This document shows, piece by piece, positions 1 to 8,438 of a stretch of DNA of 64,000 nucleotides. The stretch is from NCBI GenBank assembly GCA_023409535.1, contig JAEYGZ010000039.1, positions 558,001-622,000 on the forward strand, written 5' to 3'. Below the pieces are notes generated by a model. That model was given only the letters and a program-made list of their open reading frames with translations. It had not been told where the DNA came from and made no database searches. The DNA comes from Bacillota bacterium. Lineage in GTDB: Bacteria; Bacillota; Clostridia; Lachnospirales; Lachnospiraceae. How positions within the stretch are numbered: the first letter of the stretch is position 1; each line of letters begins with the position of its first letter. Made by a program: the position numbers and the translations under genes.

Positions 1-184
1 CTATTGCGGCGATAACGACCAATGGTTTTTTCCTGCCCTTGCAATGAGGGATACCATTATCAAGGTCAATGACCGAATCTGCCAGTTCCGGATTATGGAG
101 CACCAGCCAAGAATTGAATTTGATGAGGTGCAGGTATTGGGTAATACTGACCGGGGCGGACTTGGAAGTACCGGGGTAAAATAA
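1..184 (+). CDS. dut: dUTP diphosphatase, C-terminal part (5' end outside window)
   Basis: About 60 residues of the C-terminus are visible, read from base 2 and ending in TAA at 182-184. The segment NDQWFFPALAMRD, then DRICQFRI, and the final GNTDRGGLGSTGV match trimeric dUTPases; the last is the glycine-rich motif V that closes over the nucleotide in the neighbouring subunit's active site. The enzyme hydrolyses dUTP to dUMP and pyrophosphate, keeping uracil out of DNA and supplying dUMP for thymidylate synthesis. The first half of the protein lies before the window, so its start and promoter cannot be judged. A GNAT gene follows 17 bases later on the same strand and may be co-transcribed. 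Confidence 0.85.
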   Translation, partial: YCGDNDQWFFPALAMRDTIIKVNDRICQFRIMEHQPRIEFDEVQVLGNTDRGGLGSTGVK

Positions 185-201
185 ATATACAGGAGGATGC
201 C

Positions 202-660
202 ATGGAGATAAGAAAAGCGAACATGAAAGATATTGACAAATTATTTGATATCAGAATGGAGTTCGTTCAACTAATGGGTGGGCAGGAATATGAGATACCT
301 GACGGTTTTAAGCAGGATACTTATAATTTTATAAGCCTGCATGTGAAAAATGACACCATGGTGGCCTGGATTGCCGAAGAGGATGGGAAGATAGTCTCCG
401 CTGCGGTTGTTTGCTATTATCAGATTATACCTACCGTATCCAATACAACCGGTAATACCGGATACATACAGAATGTCTACACACTGCCTGAATACCGGGG
501 CAGAGGACTGGCTTCCAGCCTTGTGAAGGAAATCATACAGGATGCAAAGAACCGCGGCGTAAGACGCTTGCTTTTAAATGCAACGGATATGGGAAAACCG
601 ATCTATGAGAAAATCGGTTTTCAAAATACAGTAAAAGAAATGATATTAACAATAGAGTAA
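202..660 (+). CDS. GNAT family N-acetyltransferase
   Basis: A 152-residue single-domain GNAT protein. It begins MEIRKANMKDIDKLF, typical of the family's first strand and helix, and carries the acetyl-CoA pyrophosphate-binding loop YRGRGLASSLVKEI around residues 97-110. The C-terminal part (LLLNATDMGKPIYEKIGF) is the usual strand 5/helix 4 region. An AGGAGG ribosome binding site at 191-196 sits 5 bases before the ATG. It would transfer an acetyl group from acetyl-CoA to an amine; the substrate cannot be read from sequence. It follows dut closely and faces a convergent GNAT gene 8 bases beyond its stop. Confidence 0.85.
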   Translation: MEIRKANMKDIDKLFDIRMEFVQLMGGQEYEIPDGFKQDTYNFISLHVKNDTMVAWIAEEDGKIVSAAVVCYYQIIPTVSNTTGNTGYIQNVYTLPEYRGRGLASSLVKEIIQDAKNRGVRRLLLNATDMGKPIYEKIGFQNTVKEMILTIE

Positions 661-668
661 CAGGTATA

Positions 669-1139
669 TCATTCCTTGCCGGGTCTTAACGGCTTTTCCA
701 TGACATAATAGCAGAGAACACGATTATTCTCCACCTTGTATTTATGGTATTCTGTAGGGCGATATCCTCGATGCAGGTAGAAATCGTAGGATACAAGGGA
801 GGCTTCGACATTTGAGAAGTCAAACCCTGCTGTTATCTCATTCTCCAGCAGATCCATAATTGAAGTACCAAAGCCTTTTCCTTGATACTTAGGTAGGATA
901 TAGATCCGTTCAATGGTCTGATTCTTGATGGTACCTGTACCTGCTGCGGTACCACCGTAAAAAAGCAAGTAGACATCGCCGCTGCCAATATCCTTCCTTA
1001 TACTGTCCTCATTGTGATATTCAAGAAAAAAATTAACCACCTCTGTCGGATAATAATTCGGATAATCGCACCGGATGGTTTCCTGAACAATGTCATATAC
1101 CGTTGTTAAATCGGTATCCTTTGCTTTCCTTAGCTGCAT
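669..1139 (-). CDS. GNAT family N-acetyltransferase
   Basis: A GNAT-fold protein of 156 residues from the chosen start. MQLRKAKDTDLTTVYDIV is the normal family N-terminus, and YQGKGFGTSIMDLL is the acetyl-CoA-binding R/Q-x-x-G-x-G/A loop. I chose the ATG at 1139 because AGGTGG lies 5 bases upstream of it and the GNAT fold starts there; an in-frame ATG at 1172, preceded by AAGGAAG, would add 11 residues and cannot be excluded. The protein is not closely similar to its convergent GNAT neighbour at 202-660 outside shared motifs. Substrate unknown. Confidence 0.8.
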   Translation of the reverse strand: MQLRKAKDTDLTTVYDIVQETIRCDYPNYYPTEVVNFFLEYHNEDSIRKDIGSGDVYLLFYGGTAAGTGTIKNQTIERIYILPKYQGKGFGTSIMDLLENEITAGFDFSNVEASLVSYDFYLHRGYRPTEYHKYKVENNRVLCYYVMEKPLRPGKE

Positions 1140-1319
1140 ACCTGCCACCTCTTTTATCTCCGTTTGAATCATAGCTTCCTTTTGCTTTCTATCAGAATCA
1201 AGATCAGAATAATATCACTATAACGGAAGTCGGTATATATTTCAATTATTTTCGGGTTTATGGTACAGGGTTTGCCATATTCATAATCTGAGTTTATGCC
1301 AAGTATAATTAATATTGAT

Positions 1320-1348
1320 TTTACTTATAGGATTATCGCGATTATACT
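1320..1348 (+). promoter_or_regulatory. Candidate promoter for purA
   Basis: TTTACT at 1320-1325 and TATACT at 1343-1348 are separated by 17 bases and lie about 85 bases before the purA start. No purine riboswitch or other structured leader is evident between them and the gene. The match is moderate and rests only on the consensus. Confidence 0.35.
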
Positions 1349-1432
1349 AAAAAAGGATTTGGGAATACTAAATTACTGCGATAACCTGGCTCATTCATAG
1401 TTTGATCGCATAATCCAAGGAGGACTTAGAAT

Positions 1433-2707
1433 ATGGTAAAAGCAATCGTAGGCGCCAATTGGGGTGACGAGGGAAAAGGTAAGATTACAGACATGCTTGC
1501 ACAGGAAGCCGATATCATCATAAGGTATCAGGGCGGCAGTAATGCAGGTCACACAATTATCAATGAATACGGTAAATTTGCGCTTCATTTGCTGCCGTCA
1601 GGTGTATTTTATAATCATACTACCAGTATTATCGGCAATGGTGTGGCGTTGAACATTCCTTATTTGGTAAAGGAAATCCAGTCCCTGATTGATCGCAGCG
1701 TACCGGCTCCGAAGATCCTGGTATCCGACCGTGCGCAGATTATGATGCCATATCATATTCTGTTTGACCAATATGAAGAAGAACGGCTTGGGGGAAAATC
1801 CTTCGGATCCACAAAGTCGGGGATTGCTCCGTTTTATTCCGATAAATATGCGAAGATCGGCTTCCAGGTATCCGAGCTATTTGATGAGGAAGTATTAAAG
1901 GAAAAGGTAGAGCATATCTGCGAAATGAAAAACATTCTGCTGGAGCATATGTATCACAAGCCCGCCATCAATCCGGACGAATTATATGCTACCTTGCTTG
2001 AATATAGAAAAATGGTCAAGCCTTATGTATGTGATGTGGCTGCATACCTTCATGATGCAATCAAGGCCGGTAAGAATATATTACTTGAGGGACAGTTAGG
2101 TGCGCTTAAGGATCCTGACTTTGGTATCTACCCCATGGTTACCTCATCCTCAACGCTGGCGGCATACGGCGCAATCGGCGCAGGCATTCCTCCGTATGAG
2201 ATTAAGGATATTGTCACTGTAGTGAAGGCATATTCTTCAGCGGTTGGCGCCGGAGAATTCGTAAGTGAAATCTTTGGAGAGGAAGCGGACGAGCTCAGAA
2301 GACGCGGCGGTGACGGCGGTGAATATGGCGCTACTACCGGCAGGCCGAGACGTATGGGATGGTTTGATGCGGTAGCATCCCGCTATGGCTGCAGAATGCA
2401 GGGAGCAACAGAGGCAGCGTTAACCGTACTGGATGTTCTTGGCTATCTGGATACCTTACCAATCTGTGTTGGCTATGAGGTCAACGGAGTTGTAACGAAG
2501 GATTTCCCCACGACTGCAAAGCTGGCTAAGGCAAAGCCGGTTTATGAATACCTGCCCGGCTGGAAAACTGAAATCAGGGGTATCAGGGAATATCGGGATC
2601 TTCCGGAGAACTGCAGAAAATATATCGAATTCATTGAGAAACAGCTTGAAGTACCGATTACCATGATCTCCAACGGACCGGGGAGAAACGATATTATAAG
2701 AAGATAA
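1433..2707 (+). CDS. purA: Adenylosuccinate synthetase
   Basis: A full-length PurA of 424 residues. It joins IMP and aspartate with GTP hydrolysis to make adenylosuccinate, the first committed step to AMP. The GTP-binding loop reads GANWGDEGKGK (residues 7-17) with the catalytic Asp12, and the catalytic His40 is in NAGHTI. MVTSSSTLAAYGAIGAG and GEYGATTGRPRRMGWFD are the IMP- and aspartate-contacting regions. Two motifs deviate from the common form: Asn replaces Gln before WGDEGKGK, and GIAPFYSDK replaces the usual GIGPAYxDK. AAGGAGG at 1417-1423 sets the start. It is a single-gene unit ending in a strong hairpin at 2739-2765. The divergence may mark a lineage-specific or second PurA. Confidence 0.93.
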   Translation: MVKAIVGANWGDEGKGKITDMLAQEADIIIRYQGGSNAGHTIINEYGKFALHLLPSGVFYNHTTSIIGNGVALNIPYLVKEIQSLIDRSVPAPKILVSDRAQIMMPYHILFDQYEEERLGGKSFGSTKSGIAPFYSDKYAKIGFQVSELFDEEVLKEKVEHICEMKNILLEHMYHKPAINPDELYATLLEYRKMVKPYVCDVAAYLHDAIKAGKNILLEGQLGALKDPDFGIYPMVTSSSTLAAYGAIGAGIPPYEIKDIVTVVKAYSSAVGAGEFVSEIFGEEADELRRRGGDGGEYGATTGRPRRMGWFDAVASRYGCRMQGATEAALTVLDVLGYLDTLPICVGYEVNGVVTKDFPTTAKLAKAKPVYEYLPGWKTEIRGIREYRDLPENCRKYIEFIEKQLEVPITMISNGPGRNDIIRR

Positions 2708-2738
2708 TCACGAAAAACAAGGAATGCTTTACTGCTGC

Positions 2739-2765
2739 AAAAGGCCCGAATGATTCGGGCCTTTT
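2739..2765 (+). terminator. Terminator shared by purA and the convergent small gene
   Basis: A perfect 12-bp stem (AAAAGGCCCGAA paired with its complement) with a 3-base loop. The A-run on one side and T-run on the other make it usable in both directions, between purA and the minus-strand gene that ends at 2803. Confidence 0.9.
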
Positions 2766-2802
2766 ACTATCTGCTAACCTCTTTATGGGTTGTTACTGTA
2801 CC

Positions 2803-3132
2803 TTATTTCTCTTTATCCGCATTTCGTGACCATATTGAGCGGAGGGATGATGTAACAACTCCTGTCGGAGTGGTATCGTCAGCGGGCCAATAAGTCCAAT
2901 CCGGCCAGTAAGGCCAGTGGTACCAGCCAAGCCAGCGGGGACCTGTGAGGTCTACCTCCTTGACCGGGTCTTTCTTATCATCCGGATCGACAGGACGAAG
3001 GGGCTCTTTGATTTCGACCGGCTCGTGAGAAAGCGGTTCATCATGAGGAAATGATTTATTTTCCTCTCCTTTGCTATTATGAAAAAGACTATACCAATCG
3101 TATTTATTGAATTTATTCATAGCTTCAAACAT
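2803..3132 (-). CDS. Small tryptophan- and proline-rich protein of unknown function
   Basis: I do not recognise this 109-residue protein. It has no signal peptide or membrane segment. Residues 25-60 are rich in Pro, Glu, Asp and Lys. Residues 66-83 form a striking aromatic patch with seven Trp and three Tyr, in which WP and YW pairs recur. An AGGAGG ribosome binding site lies 8 bases before the ATG at 3132, and a hairpin follows the stop, so it is very likely a real monocistronic gene. Trp/Pro-rich short segments occur in some carbohydrate-binding and spore or envelope proteins, but nothing here proves such a role. Confidence 0.7.
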   Translation of the reverse strand: MFEAMNKFNKYDWYSLFHNSKGEENKSFPHDEPLSHEPVEIKEPLRPVDPDDKKDPVKEVDLTGPRWLGWYHWPYWPDWTYWPADDTTPTGVVTSSLRSIWSRNADKEK

Positions 3133-3371
3133 AAATAATCCTCCTATAATCTGAGTATGCTACATAATGTAAATACTCGGCTGATACTATATTATGTATA
3201 GAAATTATAGATGCAACGGTTTACATAGTTAATTTATAATGAAGATTTATTAACAATTCATATGATTTAAAAAGGAAAAGTAAAGTGTCCGATCATCAAA
3301 TCTTTCGATGGCTTTTTGTATTAATCTATTGTATAATACAAAAAATATCAGAAGCTGGGACGTGAAGAAAG

Positions 3372-4283
3372 ATGAACAGAAAAAAATATATTGAAGGTTT
3401 GGTTTATGGTTCGTTGTCATATGTTATGTGGGGATTGCTTCCCCTATATTGGAAGCTGGTTCATGATATCAGCCCGTATCAGGTATTTGGTCAACGAGTG
3501 GTCTGGTCATTTCTTTTTGTCACAGTTTTGCTGATGGTCAGAAAGGAATGGGGCGAATTCCGGAAAATAATGAGAGACAAACGGGAATGGATACGAATTA
3601 TAGGCCCCGCAATATTTATTTCATTAAACTGGATTTGTTACATATGGGGTGTAAACAATGGGTATGTCATCGAGGCGAGCCTTGGATATTACATTAATCC
3701 GTTGTTTGTAACCTTGTTTGGAAGAATTTTTTTCAATGAGAGATTAACAAATATTCAGAGGATCAGCATTGGATTTGCAGCAGCTGGAATCATTTTAAGG
3801 ACCGTTATGTATGGAAGGATTCCTTTTGTGGGACTTACACTGGCGATAACCTTTGCTGTTTATGGACTGCTTAAGAAGAAGTCAAAGCTGAATTCTATCT
3901 CCGGATTGGGATTTGAAACCCTGGTCATCGGAATCCCGGCACTCATCTATTTGGTGATTTGTGAAACAAACGGCACAGGAATTACAGGAAATCTTTCCTG
4001 GACCTTCTGGCCTCTGATTGCGCTAAGCGGTATTGTAACCGCAGTTCCGCTGATCTTTTTTGCGGAAGGCATGAAGCGGTTACCGCTCACGATCATGGGA
4101 TTTTTGCAGTACCTGTCACCCACACTGCAATTAATCATGGGGATCTTTGTTTTCAAGGAAGATTTTGATCTTACTACCTTAACTGCCTTTGCGTTCATAT
4201 GGGTAGGAGTCATTATGTTCACATATTCCCAATATGCTGTACTTAAGGGAAAGGCTGCGGTGGCTATAAATAGTGAAAGCTAG
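3372..4283 (+). CDS. rarD: RarD-type EamA/DMT family permease
   Basis: A 303-residue integral membrane protein with about ten hydrophobic segments, built as two EamA repeats. The N-terminus (GLVYGSLSYVMWGLLPLYWK) and the stretch FISLNWICYIWGVNNGYVIEASLGYYINPL are the hallmark of the RarD subgroup. RarD proteins are predicted metabolite exporters of the inner membrane; no substrate is firmly known. The Shine-Dalgarno is weak (AAGAAAG just before the ATG). The ABC-F gene follows 45 bases later with no terminator between, so the two are probably co-transcribed. Confidence 0.88.
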   Translation: MNRKKYIEGLVYGSLSYVMWGLLPLYWKLVHDISPYQVFGQRVVWSFLFVTVLLMVRKEWGEFRKIMRDKREWIRIIGPAIFISLNWICYIWGVNNGYVIEASLGYYINPLFVTLFGRIFFNERLTNIQRISIGFAAAGIILRTVMYGRIPFVGLTLAITFAVYGLLKKKSKLNSISGLGFETLVIGIPALIYLVICETNGTGITGNLSWTFWPLIALSGIVTAVPLIFFAEGMKRLPLTIMGFLQYLSPTLQLIMGIFVFKEDFDLTTLTAFAFIWVGVIMFTYSQYAVLKGKAAVAINSES

Positions 4284-4328
4284 TCAAAGATAATAGAATT
4301 GATCATAGGATAGAAAGGTTTCATAGAC

Positions 4329-6158
4329 ATGAATTTGTTAACAGCAGAAAACATGAGCAAAAGCTATACGGAACGGATGCTTTTTGACCATGTAACATTT
4401 GGAATAAATGAAGGCGAAAAAATCGGAGTGATTGGTATTAACGGTACCGGTAAATCAACCTTACTAAAAATCATCGCAGGCCTTGAGGAGCCGGACACCG
4501 GAACTGTCACCCGCGGTAAGAAGGTACGCATCGGATATCTCGCCCAAGCACCCGTATTTGATAACAGCCTTACCATTCTTCAAAATGTTGTATTAAATCA
4601 GAAGGCGGAGGAGGAATACCGCAATCTGGAGGGCGAGGCGGCAGCAATGCTTCAGAGACTTGGAATAACAGAGACTGCTGCGTCTCCTGAGAAGCTTTCC
4701 GGTGGGCAGAAGAAGCGGGTGGCATTGGTTCGGACACTTTTGACACCTGCCGAAATTCTGGTGCTGGACGAGCCCACCAACCACCTGGACAGTGAGATGG
4801 CGGAGTGGCTGGAGGATTACCTGATCAAGTACCGGGGAGCCTTCGTTATGATTACCCATGACCGGTATTTCCTGGACAAGGTGACGAATAAGATATTGGA
4901 GCTGGATAAGGGCAGTATCTATTCCTACAATGCCAATTATACAAAGTTCCTGGAGCTGAAGACTGAACGGGAAGAGATGCAGCTTGCCACGGAGCGCAAG
5001 GCTAAGAGCTTATTCCGCGTTGAGCTGGAATGGATGCAAAGAGGAGCGCGGGCACGTTCTACGAAACAAAAGGCACATATCCAGCGCTTTGAGGAGCTTC
5101 GGGACCGTAAAGCAATCGAGGTGGATGGAAAGGTTGAAATGAATGCCTTATCCTCACGCCTTGGCAAGAAAACCATTGAACTAAAGGGAATCAGCAAAGC
5201 CTTCGGGGACAAGCAGCTGATCAAGGACTTTACTTATATTCTGCTTCCGGGTGACCGCATCGGTATCATTGGACCAAACGGCTGCGGCAAATCGACGTTA
5301 TTAAATATCCTCACAGGAGTGCTGCCGGTTGATTCAGGCGAGGTGGAAACAGGAACGACGATTAAGCTGGGGTATTTCTCACAGGAAAATGAATATATGG
5401 ATGAAACCCTCAAGGTGATTGATTATGTCCGGGATACGGCTGAATATATCCAGACCTCGGAGGGGACGGCTACCGCCTCCCAGATGTGTGACCGCTTCTT
5501 ATTCCTGGGTTCGATGCAGTATACGCAGATTGCAAAGCTCTCCGGCGGGGAGAAACGAAGGCTGTATCTGCTTAAGGTATTAATGGAGGCACCCAATATT
5601 CTCGTTCTGGACGAGCCCACCAATGATCTTGATATACAGACCTTAACCATATTGGAGGATTATCTGGATACCTATCCCGGTATCGTCGTTACAGTATCCC
5701 ATGACCGGTATTTCCTTGACAGGATTGCTGCCCGCATCTTTGCCTTTGAGGATGGAACAATCAGACAATATGAAGGAAACTTCTCGGATTACAAAGAAGC
5801 AAAAAGCCTCAGCAACACGGAATATGATTCTGCAAAACCTAATAGCCCTGCTCAAGGTATTTCACAGGAACAGCAATCAGCAAGCATGGCAACCTGGAAG
5901 CAGAAGAGCAATAAACTAAAATTCACTTATCAGGAACAGAAAGAGTACGATACGATCGATCAGGACATTACGAAGCTGGAAGGTCAGATAAACGATGCAG
6001 ATCAGGCAATTGCAGCGGCCTCAACGAACTATACCCGGCTGAATGAGTTAATGAAGCAGAAGGAAGCATTGGAGAAGCAGCTGGAAGAGAAGATGGACCG
6101 ATGGGTTTATCTCAATGATCTGGCTGAGCAAATAGAGGCTGGAAAACAGAGCAAGTAG
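4329..6158 (+). CDS. ABC-F family ATPase, Uup-like
   Basis: A 609-residue soluble protein with two tandem ABC ATPase domains and no membrane segment, which defines ABC-F. The first half has Walker A GINGTGKST, signature LSGGQKKR and Walker B ILVLDEPTNHLD; the second has GPNGCGKST, LSGGEKRR and LVLDEPTNDLD. The interdomain linker (about residues 220-280) is charged and helical. After residue 530 there is a coiled-coil tail (KQKEALEKQLEEKMDRW region), the arrangement of Uup rather than EttA. ABC-F proteins bind ribosomes, or for Uup branched DNA, and use ATP as a switch; antibiotic protection cannot be inferred here. A ribosome binding site AGAAAGG precedes the ATG. Confidence 0.9.
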   Translation: MNLLTAENMSKSYTERMLFDHVTFGINEGEKIGVIGINGTGKSTLLKIIAGLEEPDTGTVTRGKKVRIGYLAQAPVFDNSLTILQNVVLNQKAEEEYRNLEGEAAAMLQRLGITETAASPEKLSGGQKKRVALVRTLLTPAEILVLDEPTNHLDSEMAEWLEDYLIKYRGAFVMITHDRYFLDKVTNKILELDKGSIYSYNANYTKFLELKTEREEMQLATERKAKSLFRVELEWMQRGARARSTKQKAHIQRFEELRDRKAIEVDGKVEMNALSSRLGKKTIELKGISKAFGDKQLIKDFTYILLPGDRIGIIGPNGCGKSTLLNILTGVLPVDSGEVETGTTIKLGYFSQENEYMDETLKVIDYVRDTAEYIQTSEGTATASQMCDRFLFLGSMQYTQIAKLSGGEKRRLYLLKVLMEAPNILVLDEPTNDLDIQTLTILEDYLDTYPGIVVTVSHDRYFLDRIAARIFAFEDGTIRQYEGNFSDYKEAKSLSNTEYDSAKPNSPAQGISQEQQSASMATWKQKSNKLKFTYQEQKEYDTIDQDITKLEGQINDADQAIAAASTNYTRLNELMKQKEALEKQLEEKMDRWVYLNDLAEQIEAGKQSK

Positions 6159-6182
6159 TCAAATGAACCTTGCGCTCATATG

Positions 6183-6235
6183 AAAAGGCTGCAGGAGCAG
6201 TACTGAAAGAAACAGTACCGCTTCTGCAGCCTTTT
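6183..6235 (+). terminator. Terminator after the ABC-F gene
   Basis: AAAAGGCTGCAG pairs with CTGCAGCCTTTT, and an inner CAGTACTG/CAGTAC stem extends the hairpin. A-run and T-run flank it, so it can also serve the convergent oxidase gene. Confidence 0.85.
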
Positions 6236-6272
6236 ATATTTGCCTTATCTCATGCTGCAATATTACATGGAG

Positions 6273-8240
6273 TCATTTCCATGGGAGCTGGATATAGGTC
6301 TTACGTTTATGCTTCTTGGTAATGATGGCAGCCTTCTCACCCGCAGCATTCTGAGTATCATTTATTGCAGCAGTTGTTTTATCGCCGCTTGTATTACTCA
6401 GGCTGCTTTCCTGATTATTCGTTTCAGCTCCGCTCATCTCATGCCCATTCATCGTCTGGTTATCGGCCTCATGTTCACTTATCTTCCGGTTATCGGCCTC
6501 ATGTTCACTTATCTTCTGGTTATCAGCCTCATGTTCACTTATCTTCTGGTTATCGATCCCATGCTCATTTGCCTTCAGAGCATTCGGCGAGTGCTCATCG
6601 GTATTGTGGTTCATCAGCCTAGGGTCACTATTTGAAGGATTACTGTTTTCCTGCTTTGCAGCTTCCGCTTCGCCTATCTTACTTACTTCAGTTCTGTTCT
6701 GAGTGCTGTCCACTACCTCCAAAGGACGCATCATATCATAGTCCTCATGCTCCAGGATATGACAGTGCCATACATAGGAACCGTTATAATCAGTAAAGCG
6801 CATCATAATCTTAGTGATATGGCCGGGCAGTGTTCGGACAGTGTCCTTCCATCCGATCTCATTGGCATCCGGAGGGATCGGGGGACCGGTTAAGTTAACC
6901 TCCATTGAGGAATTAAACAAATCCGTATCAAAAGGCTGCCGGCTAATGATCTGAAATTGTACCAGGTGGAGGTGAACTGGGTGAATACCGGTTCCTGCAT
7001 TGAAGATATTCCAGACCTCAGTACTGCCCAGAACCGGCTTTTCAGTTACAGGGTCATCCCACATCATACCATTTAGCATGAATTGAGGGCGGCCGTACGA
7101 ATCCTCATCCACCTTAAAGAACATACTCCTTTCCTTTGCTGTGGCTTGATCAAAGTATGGAATATTAGTGCTTAGCAGATTAGGGATGGAGCTGGTATCC
7201 GGCTTACTTAATTTGGGTAAGACCCGAAATTGCATTATATTGCCGGTGGTTTCGGGATCGTAGGGTGTCTGGCTGTTGGTTAAGCGTATGGTCTGCCCTG
7301 CAAATTCAGTAAAATCTATAATTACTTCGGCTCTTTCAGCAGGTGCCATAGTGAGCTGATACAGCCTGACAGGTCTTCGCAGCAGACCGCCGTCAGTTCC
7401 TATCTGTACCCAGAGGGGAGCAAAGCCCTCTGCAGTATCTGCAGTAAGACTCATGTTATAGATTCGTGAATTTGACCCGTTTAGCAAACGGAACCGATAC
7501 TTCCTTGGTTCAACTTCAAGGTAAGGCCATACCATTCCATTCACAAGTATAGTATCACCAAGAAAGCCGGGAACGATGGAGGGATTGGGCATCTCGGGGG
7601 TAGGATTCTGAGGCTGGGAGGGATAGAAGAGGCTTCCATCCGCATTAAAGGTTCTATCCTGTATAAGCAAAGGGATATCGTATGCCCCGTTTGGCAGATT
7701 TAAGGATTGCTCCTGCTTATCGTGTATAATATAAAATCCTGCCAACCCGGCATATACATTCAATCGTGTAATTCCCAGAGCATGATCGTGATACCATAAT
7801 GTTGTAGCCGGCTGGTGGTTTGTATATTCATAAACCTTTTGCTTAAAGGCTGAACCTACGGTCTTATAGTGTCTGGAAAACCAGGCATCGGGATAACCGT
7901 CGCTGTCTGCGGCAACCTTTGCACCATGCAGATGTACGACTGTTCTTACCTGAGGCACGTCTTTTGAAGCTCCATGAATTGTAGTATCCAGCGGCAGCAG
8001 GTGGACTGCCGGCAATTCATTCTCCCATTCAATCCTGATCTTATCATTTCGGTTCGTTACTATCGTCGGTCCGGGATACAATCCGTCATAACCCCACACT
8101 TTGGTGGGCGGAAGGTCCCTGTGCAGCTTTTGATGTACCTCTTTCATTTTCACTTTATATTGAGCAACGCCTTGTCTGGTTTTAGTTGGTTTTAATATGG
8201 GCGGAATTGGCAAGGCATCAACGAATTTTGTTAATGGCAT
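6273..8240 (-). CDS. CotA-like multicopper oxidase with repeat-encoded tail
   Basis: A three-domain multicopper oxidase of about 655 residues. All four copper motifs are present: HLHG (about 103-106), WYHDH (about 149-153), HPVHLH (about 420-425) and HCHILEHEDYDMM (about 492-504), so type 1, 2 and 3 copper sites should be intact. The domain content and lack of signal peptide fit CotA, the spore-coat laccase/bilirubin oxidase. After residue 515 there is a hydrophilic tail absent from typical CotA, containing four near-identical 10-residue repeats of the KISEHEADNQ type, rich in His, Glu and Asp. The start at 8240 is preferred because AAAGG lies 12 bases upstream; the in-frame ATG at 8252 abuts that same AAAGG. 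Confidence 0.85.
   Translation of the reverse strand: MPLTKFVDALPIPPILKPTKTRQGVAQYKVKMKEVHQKLHRDLPPTKVWGYDGLYPGPTIVTNRNDKIRIEWENELPAVHLLPLDTTIHGASKDVPQVRTVVHLHGAKVAADSDGYPDAWFSRHYKTVGSAFKQKVYEYTNHQPATTLWYHDHALGITRLNVYAGLAGFYIIHDKQEQSLNLPNGAYDIPLLIQDRTFNADGSLFYPSQPQNPTPEMPNPSIVPGFLGDTILVNGMVWPYLEVEPRKYRFRLLNGSNSRIYNMSLTADTAEGFAPLWVQIGTDGGLLRRPVRLYQLTMAPAERAEVIIDFTEFAGQTIRLTNSQTPYDPETTGNIMQFRVLPKLSKPDTSSIPNLLSTNIPYFDQATAKERSMFFKVDEDSYGRPQFMLNGMMWDDPVTEKPVLGSTEVWNIFNAGTGIHPVHLHLVQFQIISRQPFDTDLFNSSMEVNLTGPPIPPDANEIGWKDTVRTLPGHITKIMMRFTDYNGSYVWHCHILEHEDYDMMRPLEVVDSTQNRTEVSKIGEAEAAKQENSNPSNSDPRLMNHNTDEHSPNALKANEHGIDNQKISEHEADNQKISEHEADNRKISEHEADNQTMNGHEMSGAETNNQESSLSNTSGDKTTAAINDTQNAAGEKAAIITKKHKRKTYIQLPWK
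6448..6567 (-). repeat. Four tandem 30-bp repeats inside the oxidase gene
   Basis: Four successive 30-base units (6448-6477, 6478-6507, 6508-6537, 6538-6567) share the core GGTTATCNNNCTCATGTTCA with a few substitutions. They encode 10-residue repeats in frame, so copy number can change without a frameshift. Confidence 0.9.
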
Positions 8241-8438
8241 ATGAATAATCATCCTTTCGATAAAAAAATACTTATTATTACATAATATGCCATTGTTCGA
8301 AATGTGGAACCGGTAGTATAATCATAATAGGACTTTAGTCGTAGTATGCTAAGATTTACCATTTACGGATCCGATAAATTACTATGTATGTAAAAAAATG
8401 AAAACCAGAACTATATTTGCGTCAAGGAGGTGCGCGTT

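Noticed and set aside
6448..6567. CRISPR-like array
   Set aside because: The 30-bp repeats are directly adjacent without spacers, stay in frame and encode part of the oxidase.
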